From assembly GCA_035606235.1 (NCBI GenBank), contig DATNFU010000048.1, forward strand, positions 9,389-73,388: a stretch of DNA of 64,000 nucleotides, in the 5' to 3' direction. Position numbers and translations under genes: made by a program. This DNA comes from 66-474 sp035606235 (GTDB taxonomy: Bacteria; Pseudomonadota; Gammaproteobacteria; Xanthomonadales; Rhodanobacteraceae). The first letter of the stretch is position 1. Each line of letters opens with the position of its first letter. Shown piece after piece: positions 16,542 through 25,600 of the stretch. The notes under the pieces were generated by a model, which saw only the letters and a program-made list of their open reading frames with translations, was not told the DNA's origin and searched no databases.

Positions 16542-17381
16542 ATGGCCGTCTATGCGATCGGCGATGTGCAAGGCTGTTATCCGGAACTGCGGCGCCTGCT
16601 GGATCGCCTGAACTTCGACCCGGCAGCCGACGCGCTCTGGTTCTGCGGCGATCTGGTTAACCGCGGCGGAGAGTCGCTGGAAGTTCTGCGGCTGGTTCAC
16701 GGCATCCGCGAACACTGCGTCGTCGCCCTCGGTAATCACGATCTGAGCCTGCTCGCGGTCGCGCAACGCGACCCGCAAGCACGGAGCCATGTGAACCCTG
16801 ATCTGCGTCGCGTAATGGAAGCCGAAGACAGCACCATGCTGCTGCAATGGTTACGCACGCAGAAACTGATCCATTGCGACGAAGCGCTGCGCTTCACGAT
16901 CGTGCATGCCGGGCTGGCGCCTTCGTGGACGCTCAAGCAGGCGCTGCGCATCGGCCGCGAAGTCGAACGCGCACTGTCCGGCCCTTCGCATCGTGCGCTG
17001 CTCGCTCGCATGTTCGGCAACAAACCGGCGGGCTGGTCGGTCAAGCTGCACGGCCATGACCGGCTGCGCGCGGCGATCAACATCATGACCCGCATGCGCT
17101 ACTGCGATATGCGCGGGCGCATCGATTTTGACGCCAAGGGTGCCCCAGGCTCGCAGCGCGCCGGCTTGTATCCGTGGTATGAGGTGCCCGGCGTCAAGCC
17201 TCGCGACAGCCGTATCGTCTGCGGTCACTGGTCTGCCCTCGGCCGCTTTGCGGGCTTGGGTATTTACGCCATCGACACCGGCTGCGTGTGGGGCGGCCAG
17301 CTCACCGCATTGCGACTGGATGAAGAAGAACCGCGATTCATTGCGGTGAATGCGGAGCCGAATCGCCGCAGACCCGTTTGA
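16542..17381 (+). CDS. apaH: symmetrical bis(5'-nucleosyl)-tetraphosphatase ApaH
   Basis: 279 residues from ATG 16542 (TGAGGAGC about ten bases upstream); a TTG at 16536 is a weaker alternative. Metallophosphatase motifs: IGDVQGCYPEL near 6, FCGDLVNRGGESLEVLR near 38 and LGNHDLSLLA near 66, with a downstream CGHWSALG. ApaH splits Ap4A symmetrically into two ADP and can remove Np4 RNA caps. It closes the pdxA-rsmA-apaG-apaH run and converges on the IMPase-family gene 82 bases away. Confidence 0.96.
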   Translation: MAVYAIGDVQGCYPELRRLLDRLNFDPAADALWFCGDLVNRGGESLEVLRLVHGIREHCVVALGNHDLSLLAVAQRDPQARSHVNPDLRRVMEAEDSTMLLQWLRTQKLIHCDEALRFTIVHAGLAPSWTLKQALRIGREVERALSGPSHRALLARMFGNKPAGWSVKLHGHDRLRAAINIMTRMRYCDMRGRIDFDAKGAPGSQRAGLYPWYEVPGVKPRDSRIVCGHWSALGRFAGLGIYAIDTGCVWGGQLTALRLDEEEPRFIAVNAEPNRRRPV

Positions 17382-17463
17382 AATCCGCAACTCGAGAACG
17401 GCAAGCAGGCATGCAACGGCGGACATTTGCAAGAACGCGCCTGCTCGCAACCACGGTCGCCCA

Positions 17464-18252
17464 TCATCTTGGGTTGTGCATGCCCGCGAGAATTCCGGTG
17501 TGCAGCACCGGTGTTGCCGCGGCCAGTACGCTGGTCGTCTCCAACGACAGTTCCGCGCCTTGCAGATCGGAGAACACGCCGCCGGCTTCGCGCACGATCA
17601 CCGCCAGCGCGGCGATGTCGAGTATGTTGACGTCGGATTCGATCACGATGTCCAGCCCGCCGCGCGCCAGCAGGTGGTAGTGGCAGAAGTCGCCGTAGCC
17701 GCGTACCCGATTGACTTCGCGGATCAGCGCGCCGGCTGCGCTCCAGCGTGGCGCGTCTTTCGTCAGTGTCTTGATGTTGCCGAACGAGAGCGAGGCATCT
17801 TTCAACATGCGCGTACCGGCAACCTGCACGCGTTTGCCGTCGAGGAACGCGCCGCCGTCGCGCCGCGCCCACATGGTTTCGCCATACAGCGGCGCGTGCG
17901 ACACGCCCAGTACCAGCTTGTCTTCATGCATCAATGCGATCTGCGTCGAAAAAAATGGCGTGCCGCGCACGAAACTTTTGGTGCCGTCCAGCGGATCCAC
18001 CAGCCACAGGAATTCGCTTGTCCCCGTCCTGCCGCGTTCCTCGCCGTAAATGGCGTGATCGGGAAATGCGCGGTCGAGCAGATGGCGGATCGTGTCCTCG
18101 GCTTCGCGGTCGGCGACCGTGACCGGGCTGGCGTCGGGCTTGAGTTCCACCTCCACGCCACGCTCGAAATGTCGTGCGATCAGCTCGCCGGCATTGCGCG
18201 CGGCTTGCAGCGCGATGTCGAGAGCGCGGTCGAGGAATTCACTGGAAATCAT
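17464..18252 (-). CDS. hisN: inositol-monophosphatase family phosphatase, histidinol-phosphatase (HisN)-like
   Basis: 262 residues from ATG 18252; no strong ribosome site, and the frame is open to a TTG at 18273. Li+-sensitive Mg2+ phosphatase motifs: GEERGRTG near 70, LVDPLDGTKSF near 85 (metal ligands), and a second metal-site motif NILDIAAL near 210. Paralogues act on inositol phosphate, PAP, fructose bisphosphate or histidinol phosphate. The sequence looks closest to bacterial HisN-type proteins, but no his gene is near and the substrate is inference. It diverges from bioA across a repeat-filled gap. Confidence 0.8.
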   Translation of the reverse strand: MISSEFLDRALDIALQAARNAGELIARHFERGVEVELKPDASPVTVADREAEDTIRHLLDRAFPDHAIYGEERGRTGTSEFLWLVDPLDGTKSFVRGTPFFSTQIALMHEDKLVLGVSHAPLYGETMWARRDGGAFLDGKRVQVAGTRMLKDASLSFGNIKTLTKDAPRWSAAGALIREVNRVRGYGDFCHYHLLARGGLDIVIESDVNILDIAALAVIVREAGGVFSDLQGAELSLETTSVLAAATPVLHTGILAGMHNPR

Positions 18253-18281
18253 GTTTTGAACCCGGGGTGGCAATCAGAGCC

Positions 18282-18395
18282 GTTCGTGCCGAGCGTAGCT
18301 TGCGCAGCAAGCGAAGTCGAAGCACATTGCGCTGTGCCCTTCGACTCCCGGCCTCATCTTTTTCAAAGACGAGGCCCATCCTCAGGGCTAACGGA
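18282..18395. repeat. palindromic repeat, CCGTTCGTG...AACGG family, in the hisN-bioA gap
   Basis: The element begins CCGTTCGTGCCGAGCGTAG and ends CTCAGGGCTAACGG. It contains CCCTTCGACTCC and a central GAGGCC/GGCCTC stem, so the halves face each other. It shares outer ends with 9234-9265. It fills the divergent promoter region of hisN and bioA and stops just before the bioA ribosome site. Confidence 0.65.
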
Positions 18396-18399
18396 GAAC

Positions 18400-19785
18400 A
18401 TGTTCATGGCCGCATGGAGTACTTCTGAAATTCCGTCTGGCAACGCCGAACTCACCGCGCGCGACCTCAGGGTGAACTGGCATCCGTGCACGCAAATGCG
18501 CGAGCACGATGCGCGCCTGCCGATGATCCCGATCGTGCGCGGCGAGGGCGCGTGGCTGATCGACGCCAGTGGCAAGCGCTATCTGGACTGCATCAGCTCT
18601 TGGTGGAGCAGCCTGTTCGGTCATGCCAACCCGCGCATCGCCTCGGCCATCGCCGAGCAGGCGGCGAAGTTGAACCACGTGATGTTCGCAGGCTTCACCC
18701 ACGAGCCGGCGATCCAACTGGCCGAGGAATTGGTGCGGATCGCGCCGCGTGGGCTAGAACGCGTTTTCTTCGCCGGCGACGGCGCCAGCGCGGTGGAGAT
18801 CGCGCTGAAGATGAGTTTCCATTACTGGCACAACACCGGCCGCCGCGAGCGCACGCGCTTCGTCTCGCTGGCGAATGCCTATCACGGGGAAACGCTGGGC
18901 GCGCTGTCGGTCAGCGACCTGCCGCTCTATCGCGCGGTGTATTCGCCGCTGCTGCTGGAGCCGATCGTCGCGCCTTCGCCGGACTGGCTGGACAGCGATC
19001 CGGACGAAACGCCTGAAGCTGTCGCGACCCGACGGTTGTCGGATATGCGTGCGATTCTCGAGCGCCACGCGCACGAAACCTGTGCGGTGATCGTGGAACC
19101 GCTGGTGCAATGCTCGGGCGGCATGCGCATGCATTCGCCGTCATATCTCACCGGCTTGCGCAAACTGTGCGACGAGTTTGACGTGCACCTGATCGCCGAC
19201 GAGATCGCGGTCGGGTTCGGCCGCACCGGCACGCTGTTCGCCTGCGAGCAGGCAGGCATCACCCCGGATTTCTTGTGCCTGTCGAAAGGCCTGACCGGCG
19301 GCGCAATGGCGATGTCGGCGGTGCTGACGACGAAACCTGTGTACGAGGCGTTCCTCGGCGACTACGCGGCCAACAACGCCTTCCTGCATTCACACACTTT
19401 CAGCGGCAACCCGATCGCGTGCGCGGCGGCGCTGGCGACGCTGGCCATCTTCCGCGACCAACCCGTACTGGAAAACAATCGAATACTCGCGGAGCGGCTG
19501 GCCCAGCGGATCGCGCCGCTGCGCGATCATCCGCACGTGTCGGGTGTGCGCCAGACCGGGATGATCGCAGCGTTGGATCTGGTGGCTGAAAGGCGCTCAC
19601 GCACGCCGTATCCAGGCGCCGAGCGGCGTGGGCTGCGCTTTTACCTGCACGGACTGGAACACGGGATGCTGCTGCGACCATTGGGCGATACCGTCTACTT
19701 CATGCCGCCCTATTGCATCACCGAGCCGGACATCGACCTGATGGTGTGCACCGCCGCGGATGCCATCGCCGCAGCGGTGCGCTGA
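18400..19785 (+). CDS. bioA: adenosylmethionine-8-amino-7-oxononanoate aminotransferase BioA
   Basis: 461 residues from ATG 18400, with CGGAGA just upstream; ATG 18406 is also possible. Class-III aminotransferase: WHPCTQM near 27 is typical of BioA, with CISSWWSSLFGH near 64, PLP-phosphate site FAGDGASAVEIALK near 124, Asp267 in ADEIAVGFGRTG and the PLP lysine Lys296 in CLSKGLTGG. It uses S-adenosylmethionine as amino donor to make 7,8-diaminopelargonate in biotin synthesis. No other bio gene is in the window. The upstream open frame antisense to hisN is not part of the gene. Confidence 0.96.
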   Translation: MFMAAWSTSEIPSGNAELTARDLRVNWHPCTQMREHDARLPMIPIVRGEGAWLIDASGKRYLDCISSWWSSLFGHANPRIASAIAEQAAKLNHVMFAGFTHEPAIQLAEELVRIAPRGLERVFFAGDGASAVEIALKMSFHYWHNTGRRERTRFVSLANAYHGETLGALSVSDLPLYRAVYSPLLLEPIVAPSPDWLDSDPDETPEAVATRRLSDMRAILERHAHETCAVIVEPLVQCSGGMRMHSPSYLTGLRKLCDEFDVHLIADEIAVGFGRTGTLFACEQAGITPDFLCLSKGLTGGAMAMSAVLTTKPVYEAFLGDYAANNAFLHSHTFSGNPIACAAALATLAIFRDQPVLENNRILAERLAQRIAPLRDHPHVSGVRQTGMIAALDLVAERRSRTPYPGAERRGLRFYLHGLEHGMLLRPLGDTVYFMPPYCITEPDIDLMVCTAADAIAAAVR

Positions 19786-19812
19786 TTGGCGCAAAGCCGC
19801 TCGGCAACCGCC

Positions 19813-20172
19813 TTAGCGGTGATGGTGACCGTGACTGATTTGCACGGCGGGATCGAGCTGTTGCAGCGCCTCACCGATGTTCGGATTACCGGTGCGCCGC
19901 AAATCCTCGCGGGTGTAACTGTTGCCGTTCAATGGCAGGCAGGCCTGATCCCGCCGCTTGATATGGCTGCCGGTGTCCTGGATGCAATCGCGCGCACCCG
20001 GCGCGGGCACTTGCCGCGTGCCGAGCGCCACATCGGTGGCATCAGCGCGGGCTTGGGCGGTTGCGGCGGCGCCTGCCGGCGCAGTGTTTGTTGTCTGGGC
20101 TGCGGCGCTGGTGGCAAAACCACCCAGACCGCAGGCGGCGATCAACGCGCTGGTGAGGATCAATCTGTTCAT
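19813..20172 (-). CDS. small secreted protein with His-rich tail, unknown function
   Basis: 119 residues. A clear signal peptide (basic start, hydrophobic 3-20) ends near SAAAQ at 26. The mature part has two cysteines, Cys63 and Cys78, 15 residues apart and able to form a disulfide, then NSYTREDLRRTG and a C-terminal HGHHHR. The histidine cluster could bind a metal such as zinc or nickel, but this is only inference. No family recognised. It lies between bioA and rsmE on the opposite strand, ending 27 bases from bioA. Confidence 0.75.
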   Translation of the reverse strand: MNRLILTSALIAACGLGGFATSAAAQTTNTAPAGAAATAQARADATDVALGTRQVPAPGARDCIQDTGSHIKRRDQACLPLNGNSYTREDLRRTGNPNIGEALQQLDPAVQISHGHHHR

Positions 20173-20350
20173 GGCTGGCTCCGGAATCCGATTCTTCCCG
20201 TCCCCTGATGGCGATTGTCCTCCATCCCTGCAAGCCCGGCATGAGGGGGAAGCAGTTACGACAGTTTTCGTTCATGTTGTGGCCATGCGCATCCCGCGGA
20301 CACCGGCCGGCCGGTAGACTCGCGCTGAACAAAGCTGCCCGACTGCAACC

Positions 20351-21088
20351 ATGCGCACGATCCGCATCCATGTTGACCAAATGCTGTCAGTCGGCGCCGA
20401 ACTTGCGCTGCCGCAGCAGGCTGCCGCGCATCTTGCCCGCGTGCTGCGTCTGCGCGGCGGCGATGGCGTGACGCTGTTCAACGGCGACGGTCAGGATTAT
20501 CTGGCCGAATTGATCGCGGTCAGCCCGCGCGAGGTACGCGTGCGCGTGCTCGATGCGCGATTCAATGTCAGCGAATCGCCGCTGCGGATCACGTTGGCGC
20601 AGGCGCTCGCGCGCAGCGAAAAGATGGATTGGGTCGTGCAGAAGGCGACCGAACTCGGGGTCGCGGAAATCGTCCCGCTCGTCACCGAGCGCAGCGAAGT
20701 GCGCCTGGACGATGCGCGTGCGCGCAAACGTCAAGAGCACTGGCAGGCCGTGGCAATCAGCGCTTGCGAGCAAAGCGGTCGCGCGCGCGTGCCCATGATC
20801 GCCGCTGTGCAGCCGCTGCGCGCGTGGCTGGATTCTGCGGGCGAAAGAACATCGGCCATGCGCCTGGCGCTGTTGCCGGGCGGCGAGCTCGCGGCGCGAG
20901 CGCTGGGCGATCTCGGCAACCACGCGGTATTGGCGGTGGGCCCGGAAGGCGGCTTCGGCGAAATGGACGATGCAGCTCTGCGCGATGCCGGTTTCCGCGG
21001 TCTGCGGTTGGGGCCACGCGTGTTGCGCACGGAGACCGCGGGGATCGCAGCGGTCGCCGCGTTGCAAAGCAGGTATGGGGATTGGTGA
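20351..21088 (+). CDS. rsmE: 16S rRNA (uracil1498-N3)-methyltransferase RsmE
   Basis: 245 residues. The N-terminal PUA-like domain includes HLARVLRLRGGD near 27. The SPOUT methyltransferase domain has ALARSEKMDWVVQKATELG near 84, the AISACEQSGR patch near 136, VGPEGGFGEMD near 197 and the C-terminal knot GLRLGPRVLRTETAG near 217. It methylates U1498 of 16S rRNA. The gene follows bioA with the small secreted gene intervening on the other strand. TAGACT at 20316-20321 is a possible -10. Confidence 0.96.
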   Translation: MRTIRIHVDQMLSVGAELALPQQAAAHLARVLRLRGGDGVTLFNGDGQDYLAELIAVSPREVRVRVLDARFNVSESPLRITLAQALARSEKMDWVVQKATELGVAEIVPLVTERSEVRLDDARARKRQEHWQAVAISACEQSGRARVPMIAAVQPLRAWLDSAGERTSAMRLALLPGGELAARALGDLGNHAVLAVGPEGGFGEMDDAALRDAGFRGLRLGPRVLRTETAGIAAVAALQSRYGDW

Positions 21089-21163
21089 CACAGGCATGCA
21101 AAGTCGCGAGCACGTCGTGCCTGCGGAGGCGCCGCCGCAAGAACCCGCTTCGCGCCGACCCGC

Positions 21164-21646
21164 TTACGCAGCAGCGCGTTGCAACGCTTCCTGCACCATG
21201 TCCTCGACATCCGCAAGATCGGGGATGAAAGCCAGATCGTCACGCACCATCACCTGCTCGCGCACGCCGGCAGGAACGGGCTGATCGTCACCGCTGGGGA
21301 TGAGAATGTCCGGCGAGATCGTGGTGAGGCGCGGAAAGCCCTGGGTCAGCAAGCCGAGAAACGGCATCTTGGGATGGCCTTCCAGCGCTTTCAGAATCGC
21401 CACGCGCGCATTGTCGGTGCCTTCCCGATCACTTAGCCCGGCCAATACCGAGAACGAGAACAGCGGCACCCGCCAGCCCCGCCAGGACTGTCGGCCCAGC
21501 AACCAGCCTGGCGCGCCGGCAATCGGCTCGGGATTGGAATAGGTGATGACCTCGGCGACCGTCGCATTGGGCAGCAACACGCGCCCATGCGTGACCGGAA
21601 TCATGACACCGCGAACTTCGCGCGGCAGATCGTGGATGGAGCTCAT
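21164..21646 (-). CDS. CheW-like protein of the Pil-Chp cluster (ChpC position)
   Basis: 160 residues with one CheW-like domain. It starts ...EVRGVMIPVTHGRVLLPNATVAEV near 10 and has the loop PGWLLGRQSWRGWRVPLFSF near 46. CheW proteins couple receptors to the CheA kinase, here ChpA. PilI at 31.0 kb is the first CheW; this second one occupies the position of ChpC in Pseudomonas aeruginosa. It overlaps the upstream ChpB-like gene by four bases, so translation is coupled and it is the last gene of the seven-gene cluster. Confidence 0.85.
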   Translation of the reverse strand: MSSIHDLPREVRGVMIPVTHGRVLLPNATVAEVITYSNPEPIAGAPGWLLGRQSWRGWRVPLFSFSVLAGLSDREGTDNARVAILKALEGHPKMPFLGLLTQGFPRLTTISPDILIPSGDDQPVPAGVREQVMVRDDLAFIPDLADVEDMVQEALQRAAA

Positions 21647-22656
21647 TTGCCGCTCTCCCCTTTCGGCGGCTTGCCGTCGAATCGCATTTCGCCGGGTCCG
21701 CTGTCACGCAGCGGCGTCGGCGCGACCACCGGCTCCAGCGGTTCCAGTTCGAGTGCAAGGCCGCTGGCGAAATTCGCGGTCGGTGCGGCGGCTTTGGCCT
21801 CGCGCGGCGCGCTCGCAACCGGAATGAAGTCGTCCACCAGTTGCCACTGATCGGCACTGGCCGCAACCGCCGGCTTTGCGGCCGCCGCGACAGGTGCTTC
21901 GGCCTTGGCCGAGGCGGGTTGCTCGCTGTCATCGGCGAACCCGACTACCTCCCACGGAGCGGGTTCGTGCGGTGTGTGCTCCGCCACATTGGCGAGCAGC
22001 GCGTCAACCTGCGCGGAAAGCGCCTGCGTGTCCGCGCCGGCGATAGCCGCATCGGAAGGGAAATCCGCCAGCAGTGAATCGATCTCGCCCTGGCTCAGCG
22101 GGCGCGCTGCCGAAACCGGTTCGGCCACTGGCGATGGTTGATCGGAGGACGCCGCGATCGGCACCGATGCCTCGACCACCGGTTCGGAGGGTGCTTCGGC
22201 GACCGCGCCTTCGGCAGACTGCGCGACCGCGCCCGTTGTCGGGCGTGGCGGATCGACATCATTCTTGCCGCACAGCTTGGCGCACAGGTGCCGCGCCCAG
22301 CGTGCGCGCGCCCAGCCTTCCAGGCCTTTCGAAATGTCCGCATCGTTGAACACGATCGGCACGCCGGCGGTGTCCAGCATCGCCGTCAACGTATCCAGCC
22401 TTTCGCCGCAGCGATCATCCAGATTGATCAGGGCGATTTCGGAATTCGCCGCAGCGAGCGCGGTAGCTTCGGCCTGCTCGATCGCGGCGCGATACACCAC
22501 CGGCACGCGCATCGCCGCCAGCGTCTGCTCGACATGCGCGAGCAATGCATCGTCGGCATACAGCAGGGCAATGCGCGGCAGCGCGGCGCTGGACGGCGCG
22601 CCGGCATAGCTCGCGGGCGCGTCGCCGGCGAGGGTATTGTCGAGGCGCTCAGACAT
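21643..22656 (-). CDS. ChpB-like protein lacking the methylesterase domain, with a FliM-type CheY-binding peptide
   Basis: 337 residues. Residues 27-130 look like the N-terminal receiver-like part of ChpB (IALLYADD, ALINLDD, PIVFNDADISKGLEGW, ARWARHLCAKL). After that there is no CheB catalytic domain (no GxSxGG, no catalytic His or Asp region). The rest is Ala/Pro/Glu-rich and probably disordered. Inside it, residues 187-196 read LSQGEIDSLL, nearly the N-terminal FliM peptide (LSQxEIDALL) that binds phosphorylated CheY; a weaker copy LSAQVDALL is at 213-221. It overlaps chpA by eight bases and the CheW gene by four. Role inferred: docking PilG or PilH. Confidence 0.65.
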   Translation of the reverse strand: MSERLDNTLAGDAPASYAGAPSSAALPRIALLYADDALLAHVEQTLAAMRVPVVYRAAIEQAEATALAAANSEIALINLDDRCGERLDTLTAMLDTAGVPIVFNDADISKGLEGWARARWARHLCAKLCGKNDVDPPRPTTGAVAQSAEGAVAEAPSEPVVEASVPIAASSDQPSPVAEPVSAARPLSQGEIDSLLADFPSDAAIAGADTQALSAQVDALLANVAEHTPHEPAPWEVVGFADDSEQPASAKAEAPVAAAAKPAVAASADQWQLVDDFIPVASAPREAKAAAPTANFASGLALELEPLEPVVAPTPLRDSGPGEMRFDGKPPKGESGK

Positions 22657-25600
22657 TGACTGTGGTCTCCAGCATTTCCTGTACGTTGCGCAGCAATTCG
22701 GCTTCGTTGTAGGGCTTTCCGAGATAACGCTCGACGCCGATCTCGAACGCGCGCTGGCGATGCTTCTCGCCGGTGCGCGAGGTGATCATGATGATCGGCA
22801 CGCCGGCCAGGCGTGGATCGTTCTTCATGTGCGTGGCCAGCTCGTAGCCGTCCATGCGCGGCATCTCGATATCCAGCAGCATCAGGTCCGGCACGCGATC
22901 GATCAGTTTCTCGACCGCGTCCAGGCCATCCTTGGCGGTGATGACCTCGTAATCGTTGCGCTCCAGCACGCGGCTGGTGACCTTGCGCATGGTGATCGAA
23001 TCGTCCACCACCATGATCATCGGCTGCGGGCGATCTTCCTGCGCTGCGATCGAAACGACCGGTTGCTGCGGTATGCCCTGGGCGCTTTCCGCCGCCGCGA
23101 TCTCCTGGCGCGCTATCACGCGGCGCACCAGCGGTGCGACGTCGAGGATCAGCATCACCGAGCCGTCACCCATGATGGTCGCGCCGAAAATGCCGGGCAC
23201 GGAACTGATCTGCGGGCCGACCGACTTCACCACGATTTCGCGCGAGCCGACCACCGCGTCGATGCGCACCGCGGCACGCAAATCGCCGGTGCGGATCATC
23301 AGCAGCGGCAACTGGCCCTCTTCGACCGCGTGCACCACCGGTTGACCGAGCAGTTGCGCAAGATCATGGATCGCGTATTCCTCACCGGCGTAGGTGAACA
23401 CCGGATTGCCCGCATTGACGCGCTTCTCGAGCTCGGCGCGCTGGATGCGCGCGACGCCCTGGATCGAAGTCATCGGCACCGCGAACACGGTTTCGCCGGT
23501 ACGCACCAGGATCGCCTGCGCCACCGCCAGCGTGAACGGCAGACGGATGTTGAAGCTGCTGCCGCGACCGCGCTCGGAATCGATCGAGAGCGTGCCGCCC
23601 AGCAACTTGATCTCGTTGGCGACCACGTCCATGCCGACGCCGCGACCGGCAATCTGCGTTACCGACTCGGCGGTGGAGAAACCTGTTTCCAGCACGAAGG
23701 CGTACAGGTCGCGATCCGACAGTTGCACGTCGGGATTGAGCAGCCCGCGCGAAATCGCCTTGGCGCGGATCGCGTCGCGATCGAAGCCGCCGCCGTCGTC
23801 GCTGACCTTGATCAATACTTCGGTCGCTTCGCGGCTGACATTGATGGCAACCGTGCCTTCCTCCGGCTTGCCGCGCTCGATGCGCGCATCCGGATCCTCG
23901 ATGCCATGTGCCAGCGCGTTGCGCAACATGTGCTCGAACGGCGCCTTCATGCGCTCCAGCAGGTTGCGATCCATTTCGCCCTGCGCGCCCTCGACCCGCA
24001 ATTGCGCGCGCTTGCCCAGATCCATCGCGGCCTGGCGCAGGGTACGGCGCAGGCTGGGCACCATCGATTCGAACGGCACCATGCGCGTGCGCATCAGGCC
24101 TTCCTGCAAATCGGATGACACCCGCGACTGTTGCAGCAACAAGGTTTCCGACTGGCGCGACTGGTCGTCCAGAATGTTCTGGATGGAAACCAGGTCCGAT
24201 ACCGACTCGGCCAGCGCGCGCGAGTACTGTTGTAATTGCGAGAAGCGGTCGAGCTCCAGCGGATCGAACGCGGCGTCGTGCGCGCCTTCGTGTTCACGCT
24301 GATAGCGCGACAGGATCTGCGCTTCGGTTTCGATTTCCAGCGAACGCAGCTGGGTGCGCAGGCGCGCCACCGTCTGATCCAGTTCGACCAGGTTGAAACG
24401 GAAATTGGAAATCTGCTGCTCAAGACGCGAGCGGTAGATCGACACTTCGCCGGCGTAATTCACCAGCGAATCGAGCAGATCCGAACGCACACGGATCATT
24501 TCCTGCGGAGCGCGCGCTTCCTCCTCGAAGGTCGGCGCCGCACGCGGCGCGAGTTTTTCCCGTCTCGGCTCTTCGGTCGCGTGCTCGGCAGCCGGTTCAA
24601 TCGCTGCGGAAGCACCGGCATGTTCCGCCAGCGCGGGCTCTGCGGCCTCGGGTGCTCGGCCGCTGGCAAGTTGCTCGAAGCGCGCAATCGCATTGACCGG
24701 CATCGCGATCGCCTGTCCGTGCACCACGCGTTGCAGCAATTCGTGCAGCCGATCGAAGCCACGCTCCAGCGATTCGATGATCAGCGGGTCCACCTCGCGG
24801 CGACCTTCGGCGATCGCTTCCAGCAGGGTTTCCATCACGTGACCAAGGTCGCCGATCTCGGCGATGCCGGCCACGCGCGCGCCACCTTTCAGAGTGTGCA
24901 GGTCGCGTTGCAGGCCGACCACCGGTTCGCGTTCTTCCGGCGCATCGCGCAAGATCACCAGCAGGCCATCGGAATGGTCGAGCAATTCCTCGCCTTCCTG
25001 GGTGAAGATTTCAAGCAGGTCGGGGTCGATATCGGGCAAGTCGAGCTTGCCTTCCGGCTGCGGGTCATCCGGGAACGGCGGCATCGCAGCCAGCGCCATC
25101 GCGCGCGCGACCGCGCGCTGGCGACGCTCCTCGGCAATGCGCTCGGCATCCAGACGCTCGGCTTCGGATTGCTCCGCAGCGATGCGCTCCCGTTCCAGGC
25201 GCTCGGCTTCCAGTTCGGCAGCGAGGCGCTCGGCTTCCGCGCGCTCCACTGCAACACGTTCTTGTTCCAGACGTTCGGCTTCGGCGCGTTCCGCGGCGAT
25301 ACGCTCCTGTTCCAGACGCTCGGCTTGCGCCTGTTCGGCGGCGATGCGCTGCTGTTCGAGAACACGCTCGGCTTCGGCGCGTTCCATTGCCGCGTGTTCG
25401 GCAGCCACGCGCTCGGCTTCCGCCTGCTCGGCGGCAATGCGCTCGGCTTCCGCACGCGCTTCGTCGGCACGACGCTCGACTTCCGCAAGCGTTGCATGAT
25501 CCGGCTCGGCTTCGGCGCGTTCCATTGCCGCCAGTTCGGCAGCCAAGCGCTCTGTTTCCGCCTGTTCGGCAGCAATGCGCTCGGCTTCCGCACGCGCTTC

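Noticed and set aside
17350..18399. A long in-frame extension upstream of bioA
   Set aside because: It runs antisense to hisN and through a palindromic repeat. The ATG at 18400 has a ribosome site and begins family sequence.
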